Assembly (NCBI GenBank): GCA_045606265.1
Contig: JAZURO010000206.1
Location: 1-18,701 of the forward strand
Source of the DNA: RGIG4608 sp045606265
Lineage (GTDB): Bacteria; Bacillota; Clostridia; Oscillospirales; CAG-272
Length of the DNA stretch: 18,701 nucleotides
Direction: 5' to 3'
In this document: positions 5,355-13,830 of the stretch, piece by piece
Layout of the letters: each line of letters starts with the position of its first letter
How positions within the stretch are numbered: position 1 is the first letter of the stretch
Position numbers and translations under genes: made by a program
The notes under the pieces: model-generated
The model's input: only the letters and a program-made list of their open reading frames with translations
What the model was told of the DNA's origin: nothing
Database searches by the model: none

Positions 5355-7325
5355 ATGTCCAAACAACGTAAATTTACATGTTACGTTGGTGACTTTGAAA
5401 CAACCGTATATTCCGGACAAACACATACCGAAGTATGGGCATCAGCATTAGTACCATTCTATAGCGAAGATGTGCAAATCTATCATTCAATAGACGAAAC
5501 ATTTGAAGCTATGAAGAAGCTAGGAAATATCAGGGTTTATTATCACAATCTTAAATTTGATGGTTCATTTTGGATTGACTTCCTATTAAACGAAGGATAC
5601 AAACAGGCATACACAGATATTGACACATTCATTGAAGAAACTTTAAAAGGCGAAAAGTGTCAATCTCCGGACGCTGATAAAGATATTAGAATGCCAAACA
5701 AATCCTTCAAATATATTATCTCCGATATGGGACAATGGTATTCAATCAAAATCAAAATAAACAACCACATAATAGAGTTACGAGATTCTCTAAAACTTCT
5801 TCCATTCTCAGTTAAACAAATAGGGCAATCCTTCGGTACAAAACACCGTAAACTAGATATGGAATATGAAGGTATACGTTATGCAGGTTGTACCATCACA
5901 AAAGAGGAACAGGAATATATAGCAAACGATGTACTCGTAGTTAAGGAAGCCTTGGAACTAATGTACAGTGAAGGACATGACGCATTAACAATCGGTTCAT
6001 GTTGTCTGAAAGAGTACAAGAATATCATTGGTTCTGACACCTATGATAGACTATTCCCCAACCTCTATGAAATACCAATAGACCCTGGCATTTATGGAAT
6101 GGATAATGCGGGAGATTACGTCCGCAAATCATACTATGGTGGTTGGTGCTATGTAGTACCACAGAAGCAGAACAAAGTATTCAAACATGGACTGACAGCG
6201 GATGTAAACAGTTTGTACCCATCAATGATGCACAGTGAATCCGGTAATCGGTATCCTGTAGGTCGCCCAACGTTTTGGAGTGGTAACTATATTCCTGTAG
6301 AAGCTATAGCACAAGATAAATTCTATTTTGTACGATTCAAAACGCGCTTCTATATTAAACATAATATGTTACCATTTGTACACATCAGAAACTCAATGTT
6401 TTACAAAGGAACAGAATCCTTGGAGTCCTCTGATATAAAATTTAATGGGCAATCTTACACGCACTATGAAGACAAAGAAGGAAACATACAAGAAGCATCA
6501 GTAACACTAACAATGACACAAACAGAATTTAAACTATTTCAAGAACACTATGATACAGTTGACTTTGAAATCCTAGATGGATGTTACTTTCATGCCGAAA
6601 CAGGAATCTTCGACGATTACATCAACAAATGGCGTGAAATTAAAGTAACCAGTAAAGGTGCAAGACGTACACTGGCAAAGTTGTTCTTAAACAATCTCTA
6701 CGGTAAAATGGCGGCAAATATGGACAGCACATTTAAACTAGCTTTCCTAAAAGAAGACGGCACTGTAGGCTTTGTTCGTGCAGAAGCCAAGGACAAAACC
6801 CCTGGGTACATTCCTGTAGGTTCAGCTATCACAGCCTATGCACGCAATTTCACAATACGTGCTGCTCAAGCCAACTACCACGGTCCATACAGCCGAGGGT
6901 TCATTTATGCAGACACAGACAGTATACACTGTGACTTAGAACCTGAAGAACTTCGCAACGTTCCGGTTCACCCTGTGAACTTCTGTAACTGGAAACTGGA
7001 ATCCTATTGGGATACCGCAATTTTCACTAGACAGAAAACATACATTGAACATGTCACGCACGAAGACGGTGAGGAAATTGACGAGCCATATTATAATATT
7101 AAGTGTGCAGGTATGCCGGACAGATGCAAACATCTTTTGAATCTTTCATTGACAACACGTGAGCCAGTGAAGGGTGAAAAGTATAAGAGGAATGAATTGG
7201 AGTTTATTAAAGAACCTAGAACACTAGAGGATTTTAAGATTGGTTTGAGTGTACCGGGGAAATTGAATCCTAAGAGAATCAAAGGTGGGATTCTTCTTGT
7301 GGAGACACCGTATGAAATGAGGTAA
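5355..7325 (+). CDS. Protein-primed family B DNA polymerase, phi29 p2-like
   Basis: This 656-residue protein (phi29: 575) copies the whole genome from the terminal protein by strand displacement. Exonuclease motifs: D13/E15 in 'GDFETT' (Exo I), N65/D69 in 'YHNLKFDGSF' (Exo II), Y188/D192 in 'YIANDVLV' (Exo III). The linker motif 'YYGG' is at 260-263. Polymerase motifs: 'DVNSLYP' at 283-289 (A), 'KLFLNNLYG' at 442-450 (B), 'YADTDSIH' at 518-525 (C, D520 and D522), and 'KTY' at 561-563. All expected catalytic residues are present. The extra length is spread over the exonuclease domain, the A-B interval (where the TPR2 strand-displacement insert lies in phi29) and the C-terminus. The start lies seven bases after the terminal-protein stop. 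It has no good ribosome site, so translation is probably coupled and modest. Confidence 0.97.
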   Translation: MSKQRKFTCYVGDFETTVYSGQTHTEVWASALVPFYSEDVQIYHSIDETFEAMKKLGNIRVYYHNLKFDGSFWIDFLLNEGYKQAYTDIDTFIEETLKGEKCQSPDADKDIRMPNKSFKYIISDMGQWYSIKIKINNHIIELRDSLKLLPFSVKQIGQSFGTKHRKLDMEYEGIRYAGCTITKEEQEYIANDVLVVKEALELMYSEGHDALTIGSCCLKEYKNIIGSDTYDRLFPNLYEIPIDPGIYGMDNAGDYVRKSYYGGWCYVVPQKQNKVFKHGLTADVNSLYPSMMHSESGNRYPVGRPTFWSGNYIPVEAIAQDKFYFVRFKTRFYIKHNMLPFVHIRNSMFYKGTESLESSDIKFNGQSYTHYEDKEGNIQEASVTLTMTQTEFKLFQEHYDTVDFEILDGCYFHAETGIFDDYINKWREIKVTSKGARRTLAKLFLNNLYGKMAANMDSTFKLAFLKEDGTVGFVRAEAKDKTPGYIPVGSAITAYARNFTIRAAQANYHGPYSRGFIYADTDSIHCDLEPEELRNVPVHPVNFCNWKLESYWDTAIFTRQKTYIEHVTHEDGEEIDEPYYNIKCAGMPDRCKHLLNLSLTTREPVKGEKYKRNELEFIKEPRTLEDFKIGLSVPGKLNPKRIKGGILLVETPYEMR

Positions 7326-7327
7326 AA

Positions 7328-7516
7328 ATGAGTAAAAGATATGATATATCAATGAGTATATGGGTAGAAGATTCTGATACAATTAATAAAGAAGAATTAA
7401 TTAAATGGATTGAATCGCAGTATTACCATTCTGTTACGGAGGGGCATTCAATGGATGAGATTATTTATCATAATAGTGCTTTAAAAACGATTATAAACCA
7501 TATTAAAGAAAGTTGA
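7328..7516 (+). CDS. Small hypothetical protein after the polymerase (62 aa)
   Basis: ATG 7328 has GAGG (7319-7322), inside the end of the polymerase gene, five bases upstream. The 62-residue product, MSKRYDISMSIWVEDSDTIN then 'KEELIKWIESQYYHSVTEGH', is acidic and probably helical in its second half, without membrane or signal features. It is the last gene of the + strand replication unit, with the terminator 4-38 bases after its stop. I do not recognise it. The tight coupling to the polymerase gene is the main support that it is translated. Confidence 0.65.
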   Translation: MSKRYDISMSIWVEDSDTINKEELIKWIESQYYHSVTEGHSMDEIIYHNSALKTIINHIKES

Positions 7517-7520
7517 CCAA

Positions 7521-7554
7521 AATAAAACCCTGTGTTAATTCACAGGGTCTTTTT
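7521..7554. terminator. Bidirectional terminator between convergent early and late units
   Basis: ACCCTGTG (7527-7534) and CACAGGGT (7541-7548) form an eight-base stem with loop TTAATT. A T-run (CTTTTTATTT) follows on the + strand and an A-run (AATAAAA) precedes it, giving a U-tract on the - strand as well. It sits where the rightward replication genes meet the leftward late operon and should stop both transcripts. The 54 bases from there to the end of the appendage gene hold nothing else I can see. Confidence 0.9.
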
Positions 7555-7608
7555 ATTTGTGATTGTACTATTTGCCTTAAGTTGTAAACTGTGAGTTAAA
7601 GGTAAATT

Positions 7609-10029
7609 TTACTCATGTGTCTGTACTGTTATATCTGTTACTGTTCCGATACCAAGATTGTTCTGGACAACAGATTTATTGCCGTGATGAATAATCATAT
7701 AATATCCTGTATCTACGTTGATAATGTTATCAGTAATAATTGCATTATCGTGATACGTTCCAACCCTGTTACCAATACGGTTTCCTCTGAGGAATAATGA
7801 ATTTCTGTATGCTGTATTATTACAGTTAACACCGCTACCAATGTAGTTATTGTTGATAAAGATTGAATTTTCACCCCCTGCTACAAAGTTAACAACACCT
7901 TGGATATAGTTATTATCAATGTGAATGTCTGTCATTTCATAAGACGGGTCAGCATCCATTGTCATACATGATGATGATTTCAGCATTGTGCATCCCACAA
8001 TTTTGCAATGGTGCGTACTTCTGTGAATCTGAATACTAGTTTGATTTGCAATGCCAGTTTTACAATTCATGACTGTTACATTATCTGATGCTTCAACACC
8101 AATACACTCATATCCACACTCATCAACATAGCAGTTTTCAATCAGAACATTGTCTGCAAAGATTGCCGTGATTCCCCATGCAGGTGTGATGCAGTTTCTA
8201 CCACTAAAGTCATCGGGGAAATAGTTTATTTTAGTCACTCTGACGTTGCGGATAATATGCTTTGTTCCTCTGATACAGAACCCATCTTCATTTTCATCCA
8301 CAAATGCACTTGATTGTCCGATCAGCATTAACCCTTCAATAACACAACTGTCTGAATCTGCATCAGTAATGATTACTGGATAACGATTTAAATATGCGCT
8401 ACTGCTGTCAGCTCTCCATGTGTAAGGAGTTAAGCTGTAACTGTCTGCAACCTGTAGAACACTGTCAGCACCTTCACCGATTACATGTGTACCGCTTGGA
8501 ATGTTAATTGTTCCGCTGATTTTATATGTTCCTTTAGGAATAAAGAGAACACCGCCTGCTACAGCAGACAGTGCTGTATTAATGGCTGTGGTATCGTCAG
8601 TTATACCATCGCCTACAGCGCCATATGCTTTTACGTTTGAAAGTAAAACCTTTTCAGTGCCTTCTGTGTAATATGTCAAGCTATATGTATAGTTTTTTGC
8701 TACGTTTGATACAAAATAGCCGTCTTCTGTAACATCAACACGTTCACCAGTTGATACATGTTCCTGCTGTGCTACAGACAGCAGTGTTTTATTTGAGTCA
8801 AGCAACCCCCAGATTCTAGGATTTGCACCACCTGTACCTGTTACAACAAAATAGTCCCCACTGTTACAAGGTACAACAATCCAGTTTCTTTGAGATGAAG
8901 GTACTGGGTTTTCAATATCTACAGCATTTCCAACACCTACAGCCAACATAATATAGCCATTTTCATTATATTGGCTTGTCATATCGCTTTCTATTGTACC
9001 GGTATCTACATTAATCTGTTTGCTTACTTTTGTTAAGGTGTTCTTTAACTCTGAGTTTTCAGCATTCAGCCTTTCTTCAAGATTTGAGTAGATTGTACCA
9101 TCAGCACCAACACGTGCATCAACAACTTCGGTGTCAGATACGTCTTTAATACCAATAACCTTGAGAATACCTGTGTTCATGTTCCCGTCAACGGGTCCGT
9201 CATTATATCCGCTATTATCAATCACAGTTGCACGTCCGATTTCTAATTCATTTGTGTTAGCATCAGTAGCATTGATAACAACAATATTGCACATTTCCCA
9301 CGTTGCTACACCACTAGGCTGAACCGCAGGACCACTGATTGTGTCTCTTAAATTGTAGTTCTGTGCAGGAGTTTCTTCAGTATTAATCTCAAAATCCTGT
9401 ACGCACACTTCACCTCTATGCTTCCAAACAAATCTAAGATATTTATAATTTGCTAAAGCATCTGAGAGCGAAAGATATGAACCTGTTGTATACGCAGGTG
9501 TACCACTCCCATCGTACAGCAGTGTTTCACCGGAAAGCCCACTATGCTGATTAACGAAAGCGTCCATCCTAGATGTAAGCTGATTGATACTGTTTGTCTG
9601 TGCGCTGAGTACATCATTCTGATCAGAAATAGCTTCATCAATTCTGTCATTCTGAGCGTCAAATGATTCTTCAATTTCAGCACTCTTTTCATCGAAATAA
9701 GGGTCAATGTATGCCTTAATCAATGCAGTCAGTGTTCCATTTTCAGCCATTTCATCCAGTTTGTCTGAAACCAACTGAGGAAGGTTATTGTCAAAATAAT
9801 CATTAACATAATTCTGCAAAAGAATGTAGGCATCATAAATATTCTGTACGTTATCATTCAATGCTTCAACGTTGTCAATAGTATCGTTCAGATAGTTAAC
9901 AACTTTTGTAAGCAATTCATAATAACTGAGAGAATCATCGTACACTGTAGGCAGAACCTTCTGACACCAAAACCGGAAAGGTTTTAAGTCTTTAATTGCC
10001 GACTGTGACGGAGTAAAATTTGCACTCAT
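7609..10029 (-). CDS. Appendage/tail fibre protein with beta-helix domain (gp12-like position)
   Basis: This 806-residue protein has AAAGGAG ahead of the start. The N-terminus 'KPFRFWCQKVLPTVYDDSLS' plus 'YYELLTKVVNYLND' is the virion-attachment type seen in many small podovirus tail fibres of gut bacteria. Coiled coil follows (about 50-160: 'AEIEESFDAQNDRIDEAISD', 'QLTSRMDAFVN'). A middle domain (165-300) ends in 'DARVGADGTIYSNLEERLNA' and a second short coiled coil (310-340). From about 465 a pectate-lyase-like right-handed beta-helix begins: 'VKAYGAVGDGITDDTTAINT', 'GGVLFIPKGTYKISGTINIP', 'GEGADSVL'. Many Asn-rich repeats (NNYIQG, NNYIGSG, RGNRIG, DNIIN) follow to the end. It probably forms trimers that bind or degrade a cell-surface glycan. 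The host range is likely set here. It is the last late gene. Confidence 0.9.
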   Translation of the reverse strand: MSANFTPSQSAIKDLKPFRFWCQKVLPTVYDDSLSYYELLTKVVNYLNDTIDNVEALNDNVQNIYDAYILLQNYVNDYFDNNLPQLVSDKLDEMAENGTLTALIKAYIDPYFDEKSAEIEESFDAQNDRIDEAISDQNDVLSAQTNSINQLTSRMDAFVNQHSGLSGETLLYDGSGTPAYTTGSYLSLSDALANYKYLRFVWKHRGEVCVQDFEINTEETPAQNYNLRDTISGPAVQPSGVATWEMCNIVVINATDANTNELEIGRATVIDNSGYNDGPVDGNMNTGILKVIGIKDVSDTEVVDARVGADGTIYSNLEERLNAENSELKNTLTKVSKQINVDTGTIESDMTSQYNENGYIMLAVGVGNAVDIENPVPSSQRNWIVVPCNSGDYFVVTGTGGANPRIWGLLDSNKTLLSVAQQEHVSTGERVDVTEDGYFVSNVAKNYTYSLTYYTEGTEKVLLSNVKAYGAVGDGITDDTTAINTALSAVAGGVLFIPKGTYKISGTINIPSGTHVIGEGADSVLQVADSYSLTPYTWRADSSSAYLNRYPVIITDADSDSCVIEGLMLIGQSSAFVDENEDGFCIRGTKHIIRNVRVTKINYFPDDFSGRNCITPAWGITAIFADNVLIENCYVDECGYECIGVEASDNVTVMNCKTGIANQTSIQIHRSTHHCKIVGCTMLKSSSCMTMDADPSYEMTDIHIDNNYIQGVVNFVAGGENSIFINNNYIGSGVNCNNTAYRNSLFLRGNRIGNRVGTYHDNAIITDNIINVDTGYYMIIHHGNKSVVQNNLGIGTVTDITVQTHE

Positions 10030-10042
10030 AGTTTATTCTCCT

Positions 10043-10852
10043 TTACCAAATAAGCATGAATAAGTCTTGCAGTTCATCGACGATCATCATGTCAACATTC
10101 ATGATCTGTTCACGTGCATCCTTGATAAGTTTTCCATAACTATATGTACCAACCTTACCTTTCATGGTTTCTGTGAACTCGTTCTCACCTTCACGGTCAT
10201 TCTGTTTAGAAATGTTGCGCTCGTCTTCGAACTCTGTTGAATCGGAAGTCGATACAGTCCTTGAACTGGACCTAGAGTCTGTTTCTGTACCATCATTTGT
10301 GTCCTTGGTTACGTTCGTAAGATATGCATTTCCTTCTACGTCAGCATCGTTAACTTTACCCTGGGGAGTATCGCTAAAGAGTGACCTTCCGAGTGATGTA
10401 TTTGTTGTAGTTCCCTGTGCTGTTCCTGTTTCTGTACTTGATACTGTTCTTGTGCTATTGCCTTCATCTGTATTCTGTACTGTTTCAGTTTCACCTTCCG
10501 TATGACTTCCTTCATGCGTTTTGGTGTAGTCAACATCCTCTAATGGGTTATATTCAAGCGAAGCTAATCTATACAGTTCGTTATAGAATGGCATGATTTC
10601 GTTCATGCGTTTGTCCAGTTCCAAGTGCCACAGACCGTAGGTTTCTAAACCAATTTCCTGACCGTAATAATGCTTCAGGATTTTCGTTTCCAACTCCGCC
10701 TTATGTGTTGGATCAAAGATAGGGTAGGGGAAGTTGAAAATCAATGGTCTAGCTGTACTGATTACGTCTGCAACTGAGTTATAACCAACTGATTCAGTTT
10801 TACCTGCAAGTGACTCACAGATATATCGCAATTCCGTTGTATATTTACTCAT
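10043..10852 (-). CDS. Lower collar (tail connector) protein, gp11-like
   Basis: I chose the ATG at 10852 (269 residues, MSKYTTELRYICES...) over 10864, where the AAAAGG sequence touches the ATG. The chosen start shares ATGAGTAA with the portal stop, a coupled overlap. Residues 30-90 carry the phi29 gp11 pattern: 'FNFPYPIFDPTHKAELETKI', 'KHYYGQEIGLETYGLWHLEL', 'MNEIMPFYNELYRL'. Residues about 115-215 are low complexity, rich in Thr, Ser, Glu and Asn (TEGETETVQNTDEGNSTRTV), an extended segment also typical of this family. The C-terminal helix 'YGKLIKDAREQIMNVDMMIV' then 'DELQDLF' follows. The protein forms a ring under the portal that joins head to tail. Confidence 0.9.
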   Translation of the reverse strand: MSKYTTELRYICESLAGKTESVGYNSVADVISTARPLIFNFPYPIFDPTHKAELETKILKHYYGQEIGLETYGLWHLELDKRMNEIMPFYNELYRLASLEYNPLEDVDYTKTHEGSHTEGETETVQNTDEGNSTRTVSSTETGTAQGTTTNTSLGRSLFSDTPQGKVNDADVEGNAYLTNVTKDTNDGTETDSRSSSRTVSTSDSTEFEDERNISKQNDREGENEFTETMKGKVGTYSYGKLIKDAREQIMNVDMMIVDELQDLFMLIW

Positions 10853-11750
10853 CAGAATCACCATCCTTTTCAGAACCGGTATCTTCCAAATATGGTTCTG
10901 TAGGCAGGGTAGTATCTAATTCTTCACGCATGATAACCTCGATATTCTGATTGAACATTCTGTTAATCTTTTCTATAGCATCCCTGCGCGCTTCAAGACC
11001 AGAAAGCCTTGATGCAATAGTCCCACCCTGTGAACGGTTAACCTCATCAGTAATCAACCGCTCTTTCTTAGTAATTGATACGTTGGAAATACCAAGCCAT
11101 GTAAGCATTTCGTTCCAAGTATCTGTTTTAAGTTGATACAGCTTATCCGATACATAGGGGGCATCAGTTTTCAGTACATTGAAAGAATTAGGATCAAAAG
11201 ATTTTGTTCCAAAAATGACTGGTTGGTCTCCACTATATTTCATGTAAGTCTGTAACATTGAATAGCGTTCACGTTCATTAGCTGTAATAAGAAGTGGTGT
11301 TTTTTGTGCTTTTATGTTTACACTGATTGTCATTTCCAGTTCCGCTAATCTGTTTGCATAGTTTGCGATATGCATTGTAGAAGGTGTTCGTGTATAGTTA
11401 TTGTAAACCATAACAGAATCTTCTTCGGTAAGTTCTTTTCTGTAACCGTTATTAGCGTACGCTGTTCTTCTCTCCGGAATGTCATATAATCCAATCGGCC
11501 CTTGTGCCATGACTCGCAGACAAAGATTACCAACTACCTCATCATTGAAGTACACAGCCATGCCGTCACCAAGCAACGCAAGTTCAATAAATCTTGGGTC
11601 AATGGTGTCAGGAAGATTTTTATATTCGAACCTTGAAAGACATAAATCTACGATGCGGTTATAGAACATAGTGTACAAGGTAGATTTGCTAAATGCTGAC
11701 CTCCAAAATTCATCATCACTCAGAGATTTATTACGTCTATTTCTAGCCAT
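10845..11750 (-). CDS. Portal (upper collar, head-tail connector) protein, gp10-like
   Basis: This 301-residue protein (phi29 gp10: 309) has AGAGAGG upstream of ATG. Features typical of the family: a basic start 'MARNRRNKSLSDDEF', 'FYNRIVDLCLSRFEYKNLPD', a middle region 'MHIANYANRLAELEMTISVN', 'NIKAQKTPLLI', 'ERYSMLQTYMKYSGDQPVIF', then 'KLKTDTWNEMLTWLGISNVS' with 'KKERLITDEVNRSQGG' and a long helix 'SGLEARRDAIEKINRMFNQN'. Twelve copies would form the ring at the unique vertex through which DNA is packaged. The neighbours, tail protein upstream and lower collar downstream, are in the phi29 order 9-10-11. The C-terminal tail is acidic and overlaps the next start. Confidence 0.93.
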   Translation of the reverse strand: MARNRRNKSLSDDEFWRSAFSKSTLYTMFYNRIVDLCLSRFEYKNLPDTIDPRFIELALLGDGMAVYFNDEVVGNLCLRVMAQGPIGLYDIPERRTAYANNGYRKELTEEDSVMVYNNYTRTPSTMHIANYANRLAELEMTISVNIKAQKTPLLITANERERYSMLQTYMKYSGDQPVIFGTKSFDPNSFNVLKTDAPYVSDKLYQLKTDTWNEMLTWLGISNVSITKKERLITDEVNRSQGGTIASRLSGLEARRDAIEKINRMFNQNIEVIMREELDTTLPTEPYLEDTGSEKDGDSDE

Positions 11751-11763
11751 TTAAATACCTCTC

Positions 11764-13347
11764 TTAAAGGGTGGGGTTAGTTAAATTGTAGTTTCCAACT
11801 TCGGAAGCATTTACCCACCAAGTAATGCCATTATCAAACTTTTGTTCAATGAAGGCAATATCTTCAGCAGGTGCATTTCCTGTAATAGTGCAACCACCAG
11901 TCTGTACATAAGTCCAGCGCTGTCTTGCGTGGATGTTAGGAACAAATACGTGGTTTTCTTGGTAGCCAAACATATCAAAGTATGTATCAATTTGCCTAGC
12001 CTGCCAATAGGACAAGGATTTGCACTTAAGCCAGTATGTGTTTACACCCATATTTGCAAGAATGTTTGGTCTGCCTAAACCCGAAACGTTATCCGGCATT
12101 TTTGAAGCATTCCACGCTTGACCTGCAATATTTGCTAACTGCTGAATGCCCTGTCTTATGTCAATAAATCTACCAACTGAGTCACCGCGAACTGACGAAA
12201 CACCGAAGTTTGTTACTGCACCTAGTAAGTTAGCAATGTAACCACCTGCGTTCTGAACCATCCACATTTGGAACGCATCACCTTTAATAGGTGCTTGCGG
12301 AAATTCTGCAATATCCATACCTTCATTATAGTCATGTCCTGCACCTCTATAATTTACAGGGTATGCAATAACTTGTGGAGCGGGGGTAGCAATAGCGTTA
12401 TACTCAAATGATATATCTGCTACCTGTGCATCTGTAATTCCATCTCTGAAATCCTCTAATGCATATTCCTGCTGTCCTCCGCCTTTTTCCATAATAAGTT
12501 TGCAAAATGGATAGTTGTATATTTTATTGTTTCGTGGAACGTATCCCTGAAAAGCATTTGCACGAAGCGTAGCTTTTGAGAATGTCCTTGTACCGTGAGC
12601 AGGTGTATCTGTAAGGAATTGACCTACAACCTTTGGACCAATGTATACTGCAATAATATCATCCTCATGACCGCCATGAATAATAGCGGTAAGATAAGAT
12701 TCTAATGCGCTTCTACCTGCGCTAGTATTCCTCCAAGGAATGACTTCAAGTGTTGTATAAACTCCATCAACAACTTTCGGTGTAGCAGTCACCCAGGGGT
12801 TAGTTTCTAAGTCACCCTGGAAATGTCCTGTGGTAACAGTAATGTAACAAATAGCTGTATCAGAATCGTTAAGCAAGTTACTTTCCCAGTGCGTATAATA
12901 TGCAAAATCTGAGAAACTTTCCGGTTCACAATTTACATACACACCGTCATTCACTGCGTGTTGGCGCAGTACCATACAGGGTTTTAATGTTAAGTCAAAC
13001 CACCATGTCTGAATCCTATCAATTTCAAATGTTACAAGTGTAGTTTCGTTGTTAATGTATTCAACTTTTGTAATAAAAGCATAGAACCATTTGTCTCCGA
13101 AACTTGTATTTTGGAACATAAGATAGTTAGCGTTGTACAGCTGATCTGCTCTTGCTTCTAATTTTAATTGTGATGCATTTACTCTTATATAGGATAATTC
13201 TGTGAATCTGAGTGCTTGCGTTGACTGACCAAAGAAGTAATTGTATTGTTCGGTTCTGTTTGCAAAATATAGTGTGTCTTTGTAGTTATTTGTGATTGGG
13301 ATTCCTTTAAGGATGTATACCTTTGAGTTGGGTACAATATATGTCAT
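11764..13347 (-). CDS. Tail tube/knob protein, gp9-like
   Basis: This 527-residue protein (phi29 gp9: 599) has AAGGAG five bases before ATG. The N-terminal third follows gp9 closely: 'VYILKGIPITNNYKDTLYFA', 'QYNYFFG', 'LYNANYLMFQNTSFGDKWFY', 'AFITKVEYIN', 'TFEIDRIQTWWFDL', 'MVLRQHAVNDG'. The middle part includes 'GRPNILANMGVNTYWLKCKS' and 'DTYFDMFGYQENHV'. In phi29 this protein forms the hexameric distal tail tube and a membrane-penetrating loop. Here residues around 375-425 are rich in Gly, Ala and Val (GGYIANLLGAVTNFGVSSVR), which could be the matching hydrophobic loop; that part is inference. A stem-loop lies 24 bases upstream of its start (13372-13399). Confidence 0.93.
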   Translation of the reverse strand: MTYIVPNSKVYILKGIPITNNYKDTLYFANRTEQYNYFFGQSTQALRFTELSYIRVNASQLKLEARADQLYNANYLMFQNTSFGDKWFYAFITKVEYINNETTLVTFEIDRIQTWWFDLTLKPCMVLRQHAVNDGVYVNCEPESFSDFAYYTHWESNLLNDSDTAICYITVTTGHFQGDLETNPWVTATPKVVDGVYTTLEVIPWRNTSAGRSALESYLTAIIHGGHEDDIIAVYIGPKVVGQFLTDTPAHGTRTFSKATLRANAFQGYVPRNNKIYNYPFCKLIMEKGGGQQEYALEDFRDGITDAQVADISFEYNAIATPAPQVIAYPVNYRGAGHDYNEGMDIAEFPQAPIKGDAFQMWMVQNAGGYIANLLGAVTNFGVSSVRGDSVGRFIDIRQGIQQLANIAGQAWNASKMPDNVSGLGRPNILANMGVNTYWLKCKSLSYWQARQIDTYFDMFGYQENHVFVPNIHARQRWTYVQTGGCTITGNAPAEDIAFIEQKFDNGITWWVNASEVGNYNLTNPTL

Positions 13348-13371
13348 ATTTTCTCCTTAATTTTTGGAAAG

Positions 13372-13399
13372 AAGGGCGGCAGATTTTTCCACCGCCCTT
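13372..13399 (-). repeat. Intergenic stem-loop between head-fibre and tail genes
   Basis: AAGGGCGG and CCGCCCTT form a perfect eight-base stem around a twelve-base loop. In transcript sense (- strand) the element begins CCAAGGGCGGTGGAAAAATC and is followed by CTTTCC, too short a U-tract for a strong terminator. It resembles the stem-loop at 967-994 in the early transcript. The stretch CCAAGGGCGGT also occurs at 97-107. It may set the ratio of upstream capsid to downstream tail mRNA by partial termination, processing or end protection. Confidence 0.75.
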
Positions 13400-13414
13400 G
13401 GATAATTCTAATGA

Positions 13415-13747
13415 TTAAGTGGTTGCTTCAGTCATATTTTCATCAGCCGATACTGCACCAAATTCAAGTACGGATGAACCACCTATATCGGAAAACGATG
13501 CAGTATAACTTCCCTCAATCTCAACAAGCTGACTCAAATAATGCATTACGCCATTTCCGTTCATATATACGCACAACTTACCTTTAGAAATTTCACTTAA
13601 AATTTCATTATATGATGCTGATAAAACAGTTGAAGCGCCTGACGTGTCAATAGTCACATAAAAGGAACCAATAGCGTTTTCCATGTGGTTGAGATCAGAT
13701 GCAGTAATAACCTCTCCGGTTACCCATGTTTTAGGTTCGTAACTCAT
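13415..13747 (-). CDS. Putative head-fibre-like structural protein (gp8.5 position)
   Basis: The product is 110 residues, with AAAGGAG about ten bases before ATG. The start 'KTWVTGEVITASDLNHMENA' is a motif (W-x-x-G-E-x-I-T-A-x-x-L-N-x-x-E) found at the N-terminus of many phage head fibres and tail proteins of Gram-positive phages, where it anchors the protein to the particle. The remaining residues are probably beta-rich (FYVTIDTSGASTVLSASYNE, KLCVYMNGNGVMHYL, SYTASFSDIGGSSVLEFGAV). Its position between capsid and tail genes equals that of phi29 gene 8.5, although it is much shorter than the 280-residue phi29 fibre. It is probably a decoration or capsid-surface protein, with stem-loops on both sides of its gene. 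Confidence 0.7.
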   Translation of the reverse strand: MSYEPKTWVTGEVITASDLNHMENAIGSFYVTIDTSGASTVLSASYNEILSEISKGKLCVYMNGNGVMHYLSQLVEIEGSYTASFSDIGGSSVLEFGAVSADENMTEATT

Positions 13748-13801
13748 ACAAATTATGCTCCTTTCTGTGGATTTTTATCCGGTATAATCAGTACCAACAA
13801 T

Positions 13802-13828
13802 GGCACTACCTACCACCGCAGTAGTGCC
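13802..13828 (-). repeat. Stem-loop just after the capsid gene stop
   Basis: GGCACTAC (13802-13809) pairs perfectly with GTAGTGCC (13821-13828) around an eleven-base loop. The stem begins two bases after the capsid stop codon (TAA at 13833-13831 on the - strand). ATTGTTGG follows, so the U-tract is poor. A leaky terminator or an RNA end-protecting hairpin for the abundant capsid message are both possible. Confidence 0.75.
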
Positions 13829-13830
13829 TG

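Noticed and set aside
13783..13788. TATAAT on the + strand between capsid and fibre genes
   Set aside because: No -35 box at proper distance, and it would read antisense into the capsid gene with no + strand gene to serve.
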